DNA of 64,000 bases, taken from assembly GCF_011758765.1 (NCBI RefSeq), contig NZ_JAANOU010000001.1:1178001-1242000 (forward strand). The letters are read 5' to 3'. Shown piece after piece: positions 10,419 to 17,563 of this stretch (position 1 is its first letter; each line of letters opens with the position of its first letter). Origin of the DNA: Amycolatopsis viridis (GTDB taxonomy: Bacteria > Actinomycetota > Actinomycetes > Mycobacteriales > Pseudonocardiaceae). The notes under the pieces are model-generated. The model saw only the letters and a program-made list of their open reading frames with translations. It was not told where the DNA came from and did no database searches. The position numbers and the translations under genes are program-made.

Positions 10419-10441
10419 TCAGGCCCTGTTTGGCCTGGTCA
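10416..10441 (+). terminator. ychF terminator hairpin
   Basis: TGATCAGGCC (10416-10425) pairs with GGCCTGGTCA (10432-10441) through ten pairs, one a G-U wobble in RNA, with a 6-base loop CTGTTT. The left arm begins at the ychF stop codon. Confidence 0.7.
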
Positions 10442-10972
10442 GATGCTCAGGCCGCTACCGGATTCGTCAGTGGTTCGTCGGAGCGACCGACAACGTCCGC
10501 GCACAACCGAGTGGATGCCAGGGCGGATTTCGTCCTCCGCATTCGGCCAGAGGCGGGCTTCGTCAATCGTTTGCCAGGGCACCTGTCGTGCTCGCGAACG
10601 GGATCGTCCGCGAGTGCGGAACACCCAGGTCAGAGTCCGGCAGACCGGCCGCTACCTGACATTCGCTGTGCGTCGTCTCTCGGCGCTGTGCTGTGACCAC
10701 TACGACCGGTTCCGCCTACTTCGGTAGGTCCAGGGCCGGTCTTCATTCTTTCTGGGTGGTGTGCTTGGGCGGAGCAGTCAAGGAGTACCGACGCTACGAC
10801 CAGCAGGTCGACCTGCTCGCCGAGCGCGGGATGGATGTCCGAAATGGCGCTTCCCCAATCTCTCGTAATCGACCGCGAGACACGAACGATGAGCCACGCG
10901 GGTTCGGCCTGACGGCGGTACCCGGATCGGCGGGTGGGCGTGCGGGGCCGGTTCACACCGGCCTGGACGGCA
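10442..10972. other. Decayed intergenic stretch with no intact gene
   Basis: About 530 bases between the ychF and LAS-peptidase terminators. Base use is less GC-biased and less codon-like than in the neighbouring genes. Open frames on both strands exist but have no start site, no full-length domain and odd composition. The only recognisable patch is a possible Abi-family fragment near 10780-10839, described separately. It looks like the remains of acquired DNA. Confidence 0.4.
10693..10839 (+). pseudogene. Possible remnant of an Abi-family (Abi_2) gene
   Basis: From about 10780 the frame reads KEYRRYDQQVDLLAERGMDV, which resembles the N-terminal signature of Abi_2/AbiD-F abortive-infection proteins (roughly: Q at a fixed place, then LL-x2-RGM-x-V). 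After position 10839 the expected NYYRLSGYWYPF-like segment is missing, so only the first 50 or so codons at most survive. The match is short and based on memory of the family. Alternatively this is chance in a non-coding region. Confidence 0.35.
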
Positions 10973-11007
10973 CGGAACGCCCAGGCCGGGGATGCCTGGG
11001 CGTTCCG
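10973..11007 (-). terminator. Strong hairpin after the LAS-type peptidase gene
   Basis: CGGAACGCCCAGGC (10973-10986) and GCCTGGGCGTTCCG (10994-11007) form a perfect 14-bp stem with a 7-base loop. It begins 12 bases after the stop of the minus-strand gene ending at 11019, where a terminator is expected. Confidence 0.8.
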
Positions 11008-11018
11008 CACCACCGAGG

Positions 11019-11696
11019 TCAGCAGGTCACGTTCACGGTGCCGCTCGGTTCGAAGGAGACGTGCACGTGGTCGTAGTGGTTGGCCGTGGCGTCGCCGCGG
11101 TCTTCCATCGCCGACCAGCCGCTGCCGTCGTTGTAGCGCTGCCGCCAGATCACGTACTTGACGTTGAACTCCGCCCGGTGGGCCAGCACGTAGTCGGCGA
11201 TGGCGTTGCCCTTCGCCGTGTCCACCATGAAGTCCAGGGCCAGTCCGCTCGGGTGGTCGCTCGTACCGGAGCGGCCCGCCCGGCCGCCCACCTCGGCCAC
11301 GTCGAACTTCGCCTTGATGTGGTTGCCCACCTTCGCGACGTGGGGCAGCGTCCCGGCCAGCACCGAGGAACACGCGTTCGCCGCTGTGGTCGTGGTCCTC
11401 GGCGTCGTCGTGCTGGACTTCAGGGTCGTGGTGGTCGTCGAGGTCGTCGAGGAGGCCGGCGGGGTGGTGGTCGTCACCGGGGGCGGCGGCGGGGTGGTTG
11501 TCGTCGTCAGGACCGGGGGCGGCGTGGTCGTGACCGGTGGTGGCAACGGCGCCATCTGAGCCGCCAGGCCGGAGGTGTCCGTCCGGCTGAGGTTGCCGGT
11601 CAGCCACACGGCGAGGCCCAGCACGACTGCCGCGGCCAAGCCGATCGCCAGCGGAACCGTCAACGATTGTGTTTTGGATCTATGTCGACCTGCCAT
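11019..11696 (-). CDS. Secreted protein with ARB_07466/LAS-type C-terminal domain
   Basis: This 225-residue protein has an N-terminal signal anchor (about residues 12-35), a long linker made almost only of Thr, Pro and Ser (about 45-105), and a compact C-terminal domain. That domain contains TSDHPSGLALDF and, near the end, HYDHVHVSF, which correspond to the zinc ligands H-x6-D and H-x-H of LAS peptidases such as D-Ala-D-Ala carboxypeptidases of family M15. It is annotated in actinomycetes as an ARB_07466-like domain. A role in peptidoglycan hydrolysis outside the membrane is inferred. The Thr/Pro linker suggests wall spanning or O-mannosylation. Confidence 0.75.
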   Translation of the reverse strand: MAGRHRSKTQSLTVPLAIGLAAAVVLGLAVWLTGNLSRTDTSGLAAQMAPLPPPVTTTPPPVLTTTTTPPPPPVTTTTPPASSTTSTTTTTLKSSTTTPRTTTTAANACSSVLAGTLPHVAKVGNHIKAKFDVAEVGGRAGRSGTSDHPSGLALDFMVDTAKGNAIADYVLAHRAEFNVKYVIWRQRYNDGSGWSAMEDRGDATANHYDHVHVSFEPSGTVNVTC

Positions 11697-11825
11697 TGCG
11701 GAAGATCACCAGTTTCGGGGAGGGGACTTATTCAGCCATTCGGGGGATGGCCGCCGGTCAGATTACGAACCGGACACGAAGAAGTCACCAGCGAGTGGCT
11801 AGGCACACAGATCATCTGCGCAGGA

Positions 11826-11854
11826 AAACGGCCCGCCGGAAGTTCCGGCGGGCC
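11826..11854 (-). terminator. Intrinsic terminator after the 34-residue membrane peptide gene
   Basis: GGCCCGCCGG (11830-11839) pairs with CCGGCGGGCC (11845-11854) in a perfect 10-bp stem with loop AAGTT. Read on the minus strand the hairpin is followed by GTTTTCC, a short T-run, giving a textbook intrinsic terminator 16 bases after the small gene. Confidence 0.85.
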
Positions 11855-11869
11855 GGTGGCCGGCTGGGC

Positions 11870-11974
11870 TCAGCCCAGAACGGCGAGGGCGAGGACGGCG
11901 ACCAGGGTGATGGCGGTGGCCAGTCCGGTGACCCAGGCGCGCTGGACGGGCGACAGGGCGGGCGTGCTGTTCAT
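11870..11974 (-). CDS. Small single-pass membrane peptide, 34 residues
   Basis: A short frame starts with ATG at 11972-11974 after a TGAGGT ribosome-site-like sequence and ends at TGA 11870-11872. The peptide starts MNSTPALSPVQRAW and continues as one hydrophobic helix (VTGLATAITLVAVLALAVLG) to the C-terminus. A strong intrinsic terminator follows directly, which supports it as an expressed unit. It shares its strand with the neighbouring LAS-type protein gene downstream and the 73-residue membrane protein gene upstream. Function unknown; too short for most gene callers. Confidence 0.55.
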   Translation of the reverse strand: MNSTPALSPVQRAWVTGLATAITLVAVLALAVLG

Positions 11975-12063
11975 GGCGACCTCAGGGGTGAGCAGGTACT
12001 TCCGCGCGTGACAGCGCCCGCGAGGCCCCGGTCGTTACGGCCTGGTCACTGGTGTGACCTATT

Positions 12064-12285
12064 TCACTCCTGCGGCCCTCGGTGCCGGGCCGTATACCAG
12101 AACACCCCGCCCGCCGCGGCGATCATCAACCCGAACGACAGCACCGCGACGACGACCGCCTGTGTCTCGCCCGCGGCGCTGCCAGGATCGGACGGCGTGA
12201 CCGCCTGCGCCGTCCCGGCCAGTACTGTCAGCAACAAGGCGACCGCGGCTCCCAAGCCGGCCAGTCGCGCGACAACCTTTCCCAT
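12064..12285 (-). CDS. Small exported or membrane protein, 73 residues
   Basis: The ATG at 12283-12285 has a strong ribosome site (GGAGGG, about 9 bases before). Residues 1-26 look like a signal peptide ending in an A-x-A-type site (TAQA), followed by a short polar stretch and a second hydrophobic segment (VVVAVLSFGLMIAAAGGVFWY) with a basic tail. The likely product is a two-helix membrane protein or a cleaved single-pass protein. No family is recognised. It lies just downstream of the pterin dehydratase gene on the same strand (62 bases). Confidence 0.7.
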   Translation of the reverse strand: MGKVVARLAGLGAAVALLLTVLAGTAQAVTPSDPGSAAGETQAVVVAVLSFGLMIAAAGGVFWYTARHRGPQE

Positions 12286-12347
12286 GTGCGTTCCCTCCAC
12301 CCGGGAAACGCACCGGACCGGCCCCGATGTTGCCGGTCCGACGGAGA

Positions 12348-12638
12348 TCACAACGCGTCGATCGTGCTGTCGATCTGCTCGGCCAGCGACACGTCCTGAG
12401 CGGTGATCCCGCCCGCCGAGTGCGTGCTGCACCGGAACGTGACCGTGCGCCACCGGATGTCGATGTCGGGGTGGTGGTTCACGCTCTCCGCGATCTCGGC
12501 GACCCGGTTCACCACCGCGATCGCCTGCGGGAAGTTGGCCAGCTCGGCCGTGCGCTCCAGCACGTCGCCCGAGCGCTGCCAGTACGGCAGCTTGTTGAGG
12601 GCTTCGGAGATCTCCGTGTCGCTCAGTAGTTCCGCCAT
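12348..12638 (-). CDS. 4a-hydroxytetrahydrobiopterin (pterin-4a-carbinolamine) dehydratase
   Basis: This 96-residue protein has the whole PCD/DCoH fold signature: NHHPDIDIRWRTVTF, with the paired His and the strand, then STHSAGGITAQDVSLAEQID. Such enzymes dehydrate 4a-hydroxypterins formed by aromatic amino-acid hydroxylases; in bacteria without such hydroxylases the role is less clear. The ATG at 12636-12638 is preferred because GGAG precedes it; a second in-frame ATG at 12645-12647 would add three residues. It is divergent from the TPP riboswitch and thiBPQ. Confidence 0.9.
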   Translation of the reverse strand: MAELLSDTEISEALNKLPYWQRSGDVLERTAELANFPQAIAVVNRVAEIAESVNHHPDIDIRWRTVTFRCSTHSAGGITAQDVSLAEQIDSTIDAL

Positions 12639-12673
12639 GTGCTCCATGGTGGTACCGCGGCGGGTACGCTGCA

Positions 12674-12797
12674 CGGTTGCCACGGGAGTCCGGGTTGTCC
12701 GGGCTGAGAGGCGGGCCTGTCCCGCGACCGTTCGCACCTGATCCGGATCATGCCGGCGCAGGGAGGCCCGACTCCTCTCGCCGGCCCGAGCGAGGAG
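12674..12797 (+). promoter_or_regulatory. TPP riboswitch (THI box) controlling thiBPQ
   Basis: The hallmark blocks occur in order: GGGAGTCC at 12684-12691, CTGAGA at 12704-12709, ACCTGATC at 12736-12743 and GCGCAGGGA at 12756-12764, with GC-rich arms between them. The aptamer spans about 12675-12770. After it, CTCCTC (12772-12777) is complementary to the thiB ribosome site GAGGAG (12792-12797), and ACTCC (12771-12775) is also complementary to GGAGT (12685-12689) inside the aptamer. This fits a translational OFF switch: TPP locks the aptamer and frees the anti-ribosome-site strand. The element precedes thiamine transporter genes, as expected. Confidence 0.92.
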
Positions 12798-12802
12798 TGG
12801 TC

Positions 12803-13843
12803 ATGAAGTTCCGCACGGGCGTCCTGGTGGGCCTGGTCGCCGCCCTGACCGCCGGTTGCACGCTGGCCGGCAACGACAGCGCCTCCGGCCCGTCCACGGT
12901 CACGCTCGTCACCCACGACTCGTTCGCCGCGCCGCAGCAGGTGCTCGACGCGTTCCAGCAGCAGACCGGCATCAAGATCAACGTGGTGAAGAAGGGCGAC
13001 GCCGGCGCGCTCACCAACACGCTCGTGCTCACCAAGGCCAACCCGATCGGCGACGCCGCGTTCGGCGTCGACTCGACATTCGCCTCCCGTGCGCTGAGCG
13101 AGGGCGTCTTCACGCCCTACACCAGCCCCGAGGCCGACCGCGGCCCGCAGCGCTACGCCGTGGACTCCGAGCACCGCCTCTCCGCGGTCGACCTGGGTGA
13201 CGTGTGCCTCAACATCGACACCGGCTGGTTCGCCCAGCACGGCGTCCCGGCGCCGGCGACCTACGACGACCTGGTCAAGCCCCAGTACAAGGACCTGCTA
13301 GTCGTGGAGAACCCGGCCACCAGCTCGCCGGGGCTGGCCTTCCTGCTCGGCACCGTCGCCCGCTACGGCGAGCAGAACTGGCAGAACTACTGGACCCAGC
13401 TCAAGGCCAACGGCATGCGGGCCGACGCGGGCTGGGAGGAGGCGTACGGGCAGGACTTCTCCGGCTCCTCGGGCAAGGGCCCGCGGCCGATCGTGGTGTC
13501 CTACGCGTCGTCGCCCGCGGCGGAGATCGGCGATGACGGCAAGCCGCGCACGAAGGCCCTGCTGGACACCTGCTACCGCCAGGTCGAGTACGCCGGTGTG
13601 CTCGCCGGTTCGCCCAACGCGGCCAACGCGCAGAAGGTGATCGACTTCCTGCTGTCCCAGCAGTTCCAGGCGACGGTGGCGGAGAACATGTACGTCTACC
13701 CGGCCCGCGAGGGCGTGGCGCTGCCCGCGTCCTGGACGACGGCCGCCCCGCTGCCGCCCAACCCGGCGAGCCTGCCCGCGGCCACCGTGCAGGCCGGGCG
13801 TGAGCAGTGGATCTCGCAGTGGCGCTCGTTGCTCGGCCAGTGA
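12803..13843 (+). CDS. thiB: Thiamine ABC transporter substrate-binding lipoprotein
   Basis: The 346-residue product has a lipoprotein signal ending LTAGC (lipidated Cys near residue 19) followed by a class-1 periplasmic-binding fold: VTLVTHDSFAAPQQVLDAFQQ near the start and LLVVENPATSSPGLAFLLGT in the middle are typical of ThiB/TbpA. It delivers thiamine or its phosphates to ThiP/ThiQ at the outer face of the membrane. The ATG at 12803 follows GAGGAG. It is controlled by the upstream TPP riboswitch. Its TGA overlaps the GTG of thiP (GTGA). Confidence 0.92.
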   Translation: MKFRTGVLVGLVAALTAGCTLAGNDSASGPSTVTLVTHDSFAAPQQVLDAFQQQTGIKINVVKKGDAGALTNTLVLTKANPIGDAAFGVDSTFASRALSEGVFTPYTSPEADRGPQRYAVDSEHRLSAVDLGDVCLNIDTGWFAQHGVPAPATYDDLVKPQYKDLLVVENPATSSPGLAFLLGTVARYGEQNWQNYWTQLKANGMRADAGWEEAYGQDFSGSSGKGPRPIVVSYASSPAAEIGDDGKPRTKALLDTCYRQVEYAGVLAGSPNAANAQKVIDFLLSQQFQATVAENMYVYPAREGVALPASWTTAAPLPPNPASLPAATVQAGREQWISQWRSLLGQ

Positions 13844-15441
13844 GCCGCGCCGGGCTCGGGCTGGCGGCACTGGCCGTGCTGCCGCTCGGGTTCCTGGTGG
13901 TGTTCTTCGCGTGGCCCGTCGGGGCGATCCTGCGGCTGGGTTTTGTCGACGGCGGGGTGTTCGCCGCGCTGGCCGGGGGCGAGACGTGGCGGCTGGCCTG
14001 GTTCACGCTCGCCCAGGCCGCCGGCTCGACCCTGGTCGCGGTGGCCGCGGGCATGCCGGTGGCGTTCCTGCTGGCGCGCGTGCAGCTTCCCGGGGTGGGG
14101 ATCGTGCGCACGCTCGTGCTGGTGCCGTTCGTGCTGCCCACCGTGGTGGTCGGCCTGGCGTTCCGCGCCCTGTGGACCGACGGTGGCTGGTTGTCGATCG
14201 TGCTGGCCAACGCGTTCTTCAACGTCGCGGTGGTGGGCCGGACGGTCGGTGGGCTGTGGGCGCTGCTCGACTCGCGCGCCGAGGATGCCGCTCGCGCGCT
14301 CGGCGCCTCCCGGTGGCGGGCGTTCCGCTCGGTGACGCTGCCGGCGTTGATGCCGGCGATCACGTCCGCGGCGGCGGTGGTGTTCCTGTTCTGCGCCACC
14401 AGTTTCGGCGTGGTCCTGATCCTCGGCGGCGCGCGGTACCGGACGCTGGAGACCGAGATCTACCTGCGCACCGAAAACCTGCTCGACCTGACGGGCGCGG
14501 CGGCCCTGTCACTGGTGCAGATCGCCGCCGTGCTGGCCGTGCTGCTGCTCGGCGCGGCGGCGCGCCGGCGCCGGGAGAGCGCGTTGCGGCTGCGGTCCCG
14601 CCGGGAGACCGCGCGCCGCCCGGTCCGCGGCGAGTGGGCGGTGGTCGCGGCCGCGGTGGCGGTGCTCGGGCTGTTGCTGACCCCGATCGTCGCGTTGCTG
14701 GTGCGCTCGGTGTCCGCCGGCGACGGCTGGAGCCTGGCCGGCTACCGGGCGCTGGCGGGCACCGGCAACGACGGCACGTTGCAGGTGTCCGGCTGGGATG
14801 CGGCGCTGAACTCGCTGCGCACCGCCACCGACGCGACGGTCCTCGCGATGGTCGTCGGTGTGTCGGCGTCGGTGCTGCTGGTCGCACTGCGGCGGTCGCC
14901 CGGGCGGCTGGCGCGCGGGGTCGGCGAGTCGATGGACGCCGCGCTGATGCTGCCGCTCGGCGTGTCCGCGGTGACCGTCGGTTTCGGGTACCTGGTGACC
15001 CTCGACGCGCTGCCCGGCGACCTGCGCCGGTCGCCGCTGCTGGTGCCGCTGGCACAGGCGCTGGTGGTGATCCCCCTGGTGGTCCGGACCGTGCTGCCGG
15101 TGGTCCGCTCGATCGACGACCGCCTGCGCCAGGCGGCGGCGACCCTCGGTGCGAGCCCGCCGCGGGTGTGGCGGGAGATCGACGTGCCGCTGGCGATGCG
15201 CGCGGTGATCGCGGCGGCGGGTTTCGGCTACGTGGTCGCGCTCGGCGAGTTCGGCGCGACGAGTTTCCTCGCGCGCCCGCAGGCACCGACGCTGCCGGTC
15301 GCGATCGCGGCGCTCATCGCGCGGCCCGGGCAGCTCAACAACCAGATGGCGTACGCGGCGTGCGCGCTGCTCATGCTGGTCACCGCGGCCGCGGTGATCG
15401 TGATCGACCGGCTCGCGTCCGGCCGGGTGGGGGAGTTCTAG
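13840..15441 (+). CDS. thiP: Thiamine ABC transporter permease
   Basis: A 533-residue integral membrane protein with about 12 hydrophobic segments and two binding-protein-dependent permease domains in tandem. Each half shows an EAA-type loop: EDAARALGASRWRAFRSVTLPALMP-like sequence near residue 150 and LRQAAATLGASPPRVW near 430. This fused double permease is characteristic of ThiP and iron/Fbp-type transporters. The GTG at 13840-13842 overlaps the thiB stop by four bases; an earlier in-frame GTG at 13807 would lie inside thiB and add 11 residues. Confidence 0.92.
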   Translation: MSRAGLGLAALAVLPLGFLVVFFAWPVGAILRLGFVDGGVFAALAGGETWRLAWFTLAQAAGSTLVAVAAGMPVAFLLARVQLPGVGIVRTLVLVPFVLPTVVVGLAFRALWTDGGWLSIVLANAFFNVAVVGRTVGGLWALLDSRAEDAARALGASRWRAFRSVTLPALMPAITSAAAVVFLFCATSFGVVLILGGARYRTLETEIYLRTENLLDLTGAAALSLVQIAAVLAVLLLGAAARRRRESALRLRSRRETARRPVRGEWAVVAAAVAVLGLLLTPIVALLVRSVSAGDGWSLAGYRALAGTGNDGTLQVSGWDAALNSLRTATDATVLAMVVGVSASVLLVALRRSPGRLARGVGESMDAALMLPLGVSAVTVGFGYLVTLDALPGDLRRSPLLVPLAQALVVIPLVVRTVLPVVRSIDDRLRQAAATLGASPPRVWREIDVPLAMRAVIAAAGFGYVVALGEFGATSFLARPQAPTLPVAIAALIARPGQLNNQMAYAACALLMLVTAAAVIVIDRLASGRVGEF

Positions 15442-15443
15442 CG

Positions 15444-16454
15444 ATGGCGTTGACCGTGTCCGGCCTCACCGTGCGGTATGGCTCGTTCACCGCCGTCTCC
15501 GGCGTGGACCTGGAGATCGCCGACGGCGAGGTGCTCGCGTTGCTCGGCCCGTCCGGGTCGGGCAAGTCGACTCTGCTGCGTGCGATCACCGGCCTGGAAC
15601 CGGTCAGCGCGGGCAGTGTGCGGTGGGACGGCGCGGACCTCGCGCGCGTACCGGTGCACCGGCGCGGGTTCGGGCTGGTGTTCCAGGACGGTCAGCTGTT
15701 CCCGCACCGCGACGTCGCCGGGAACATCGCGTTCGGGCCGCGCATGCACGGGATGCCCGCCGCGGAGCGGGCGGAGCGGGTGAACCGGCTGCTGGACCTG
15801 GTCGGCCTGGCCGGTTACCAGCGGCGTCGCGTCACCGAGCTGTCCGGTGGTGAGGCGCAACGGGTCGCGCTGGCCCGTGCGCTGGCGCCCGAGCCGCGCC
15901 TGCTGCTGCTGGACGAGCCGCTGTCCGGGCTGGATGCGGGGCTGCGCGAGCAGCTGGCTGTGGACCTGGCCGAGGTGCTGCGCACCGCGAAGATCACCGC
16001 GCTGCTGGTCACGCACGACCAGGAGGAGGCGTTCACACTGGCCGACCGGGTGGCCGTGATGCAGGCCGGGCGGATCCGTCAGGTCGGCGCGGTACGCGAG
16101 GTGTGGCGCCGGCCCGCCGACGAGAACGTGGCCCGCTTCCTGGGCGTCACCACCGTGACCGGCGGCGAGGCGGTGGCCGGGGTCGTGCGGTGCGCCTTCG
16201 GTGAGGTCGCGGTGCCCGACGCGGCGGACGGGCCGGTGCGGCTGGGGCTGCGCCCGAACGGCTTGCGGCTGGCGGCGGACGGCGTCGCCGGTGCGGTGCT
16301 GAGCACGGTGCACCGCCGCGACCACGTCCGGCTGTCGGTGCGTACCGCCGCGGGCACGGTGGACGCGGTCGCGGCGGTGTCCGCCGACGTGAACCCGGGC
16401 GACGAGGTCCGGCTCGCACCCGACCCGGACGGCGTGGCCCTGCTCGGGAGCTAA
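15444..16454 (+). CDS. thiQ: Thiamine ABC transporter ATP-binding protein
   Basis: The 336-residue ATPase shows Walker A GPSGSGKST near residue 36, Q-loop VFQDGQLFPH, signature LSGGEAQRVALARALAPEPRLLLLDEPLSGLD with Walker B, and the H-loop THDQEEAF. A C-terminal TOBE-like domain follows (about 250-336), longer than in E. coli ThiQ and more like the Fbp/Pot type. ATG starts 2 bases after the thiP stop. Its TAA (16452-16454) overlaps the TAG of the convergent permease gene (16451-16453), so the two genes share bases at their ends. Confidence 0.9.
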   Translation: MALTVSGLTVRYGSFTAVSGVDLEIADGEVLALLGPSGSGKSTLLRAITGLEPVSAGSVRWDGADLARVPVHRRGFGLVFQDGQLFPHRDVAGNIAFGPRMHGMPAAERAERVNRLLDLVGLAGYQRRRVTELSGGEAQRVALARALAPEPRLLLLDEPLSGLDAGLREQLAVDLAEVLRTAKITALLVTHDQEEAFTLADRVAVMQAGRIRQVGAVREVWRRPADENVARFLGVTTVTGGEAVAGVVRCAFGEVAVPDAADGPVRLGLRPNGLRLAADGVAGAVLSTVHRRDHVRLSVRTAAGTVDAVAAVSADVNPGDEVRLAPDPDGVALLGS

Positions 16455-17320
16455 CCGTCCTTCGTGGACAGCCGGGCGTAGGCCAGGGACAGGCCGATCA
16501 CGATGTAGCACGCGGCCCGGATCGCGCCTTCGCTGAGCTGACCGGTGGGTATCGGATCGCGCAGGATGTCCGCGATCGCGTTCCACGACTTCGGCAGCAG
16601 GAACGGGTGCAGCCAGTCCACCGCCGACAGCAGGAGCAGCACCGTCGACACCACCGTCCCGGCCAGCACCGACACCACCACGAGCATCGGGTGCTCGGTG
16701 CACGCCGAGATCGCCAGCGCGATCGCCCCGACCGCCCACAGCTGCAACGTCACCCAGGCCGCGGCCAGCGCGACGCGCCCCAGGGCATCCGCAAAGGACA
16801 GTGTGTTGCCGGACAGGGTGAACAGGGACCCGGTTCCGTTGATGACCAGGCCGGTCAGCATTGCGACCACGGCCATCAGCAGCGCCGCGGCCAGCGTGAA
16901 GGTCGCCACCCCGAGCGACTTCATCAGCAGCAGCCTGCCCCGGCTGACCGGGGCGAGCAGCAACCCGCGCAGCGTGCCCACCGACGATTCACCGGCCAGT
17001 GCGTCGCCCGCCGACATCGCGGTGATCAGTGGCAGCAGCAGGTTCAGCGTGAGGCCGAGCGTGGCCAGCGGCAGGACCAGCGCGTTCCCGGCCGCGGTGG
17101 TGAGCAGCGCATCGCCGCCGCCGTTCCCGCCGCCCGGCCCGGCGCCGGTGTTCGCCGCGATGGTCAGGCCGACGCCGATGATCACCGGGATCAGCGCGAG
17201 CAGGCCCAGCACGATCAGCGTGCGGGGGCGGCGGAAGATCCACCGCAGCTCGGCGCGGTACAGCCGGTGGAACGGCACACTCCACCGCTCCACCGGCGCC
17301 GCGTCCAGCGTCGCCGTCAT
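16451..17320 (-). CDS. ABC-2 type transporter permease
   Basis: A 289-residue membrane protein with six hydrophobic segments. A cytoplasmic basic start (RAELRWIFRRPRT) leads into the first helix, and SSVGTLRGLLLAPVSRGRLLLMKSLG is the conserved loop of ABC-2 permeases. With the ATPase at 17560-18564 and the LolA-like protein it forms an exporter-like operon. The ATG at 17318-17320 is preceded by a perfect GAGGAGG ribosome site that lies in the end of micro-ORF 3, and it overlaps that micro-ORF's stop as ATGA. Substrate unknown. Confidence 0.85.
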   Translation of the reverse strand: MTATLDAAPVERWSVPFHRLYRAELRWIFRRPRTLIVLGLLALIPVIIGVGLTIAANTGAGPGGGNGGGDALLTTAAGNALVLPLATLGLTLNLLLPLITAMSAGDALAGESSVGTLRGLLLAPVSRGRLLLMKSLGVATFTLAAALLMAVVAMLTGLVINGTGSLFTLSGNTLSFADALGRVALAAAWVTLQLWAVGAIALAISACTEHPMLVVVSVLAGTVVSTVLLLLSAVDWLHPFLLPKSWNAIADILRDPIPTGQLSEGAIRAACYIVIGLSLAYARLSTKDG

Positions 17321-17409
17321 GCCGCCTCCTCGTCGGTCGCGGCAAGCCGCGGCAGTGTTATGACGTCGGCGGGCATGGTGTTCGGTGATTCGCTCGCGAG
17401 CTCGCTCAT
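17317..17409 (-). CDS. Micro-ORF 3 of tandem array, 30 residues
   Basis: ATG at 17407-17409, TGA at 17317-17319. The peptide begins MSELASESPNTMPADV and ends TLPRLAATDEEAA. It differs from micro-ORF 2 at three residues (P/S at 9, P/L at 13, E/G at 28) and at three silent sites in 89 bases. Its last codons contain GAGGAGG, the ribosome site of the permease, and its stop overlaps the permease ATG. Its ATG overlaps the stop of micro-ORF 2. No signal, no known family. Whether the peptide itself has a function or the unit only transmits translation is open. Confidence 0.5.
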   Translation of the reverse strand: MSELASESPNTMPADVITLPRLAATDEEAA

Positions 17410-17498
17410 GCCGCCCCCTCGTCGGTCGCCGCGAGCCGCGGCAGTGTTATGACGTCAGCGAGCATGGTGTTCGATGATTCGCTCGCGAGCTCGCTCAT
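17406..17498 (-). CDS. Micro-ORF 2 of tandem array, 30 residues
   Basis: ATG at 17496-17498, TGA at 17406-17408. The peptide begins MSELASESSNTMLADV and ends TLPRLAATDEGAA. It is the middle copy of the array. The start overlaps the stop of micro-ORF 1 and the stop overlaps the start of micro-ORF 3, both as ATGA, with GAGGGGG just before each next start. The 89-base unit length is not a multiple of three, so each copy needs its own restart. No homologue is recognised. Confidence 0.5.
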   Translation of the reverse strand: MSELASESSNTMLADVITLPRLAATDEGAA

Positions 17499-17563
17499 GC
17501 CGCCCCCTCGTCGGTCGCGGCAAGCCGCGGCAGTGTCATCACGTCGGCGAGCACGGCACTCAT
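17495..17563 (-). CDS. Micro-ORF 1 of tandem array, 22 residues
   Basis: ATG at 17561-17563, TGA at 17495-17497. The peptide is MSAVLADVMTLPRLAATDEG plus two Ala. It lacks the SELASES-like insert of copies 2 and 3, so it is either the founder or a deleted copy. Its ATG overlaps the stop of the ABC ATPase gene, whose own last codons (DEGAA) repeat the same ribosome-site-bearing sequence as the micro-ORF ends. Confidence 0.5.
   Translation of the reverse strand: MSAVLADVMTLPRLAATDEGAA

Larger units (their letters stand above)
17318..17563. repeat. Tandem 89-bp repeat between ABC ATPase and permease genes
   Basis: Two full units of 89 bp (starts at 17409 and 17498, minus strand) and one 65-bp unit (start 17563) are about 93 percent identical between the full copies. 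The junction sequence encoding DEGAA/DEEAA and carrying the ribosome site plus ATGA is also present at the end of the ATPase gene, giving four junctions in 250 bases that could recombine and change copy number. Confidence 0.85.

Noticed and set aside
10439..10624. Possible transposase fragment on the minus strand
   Set aside because: No catalytic motif or terminal repeats; composition alone is not evidence.
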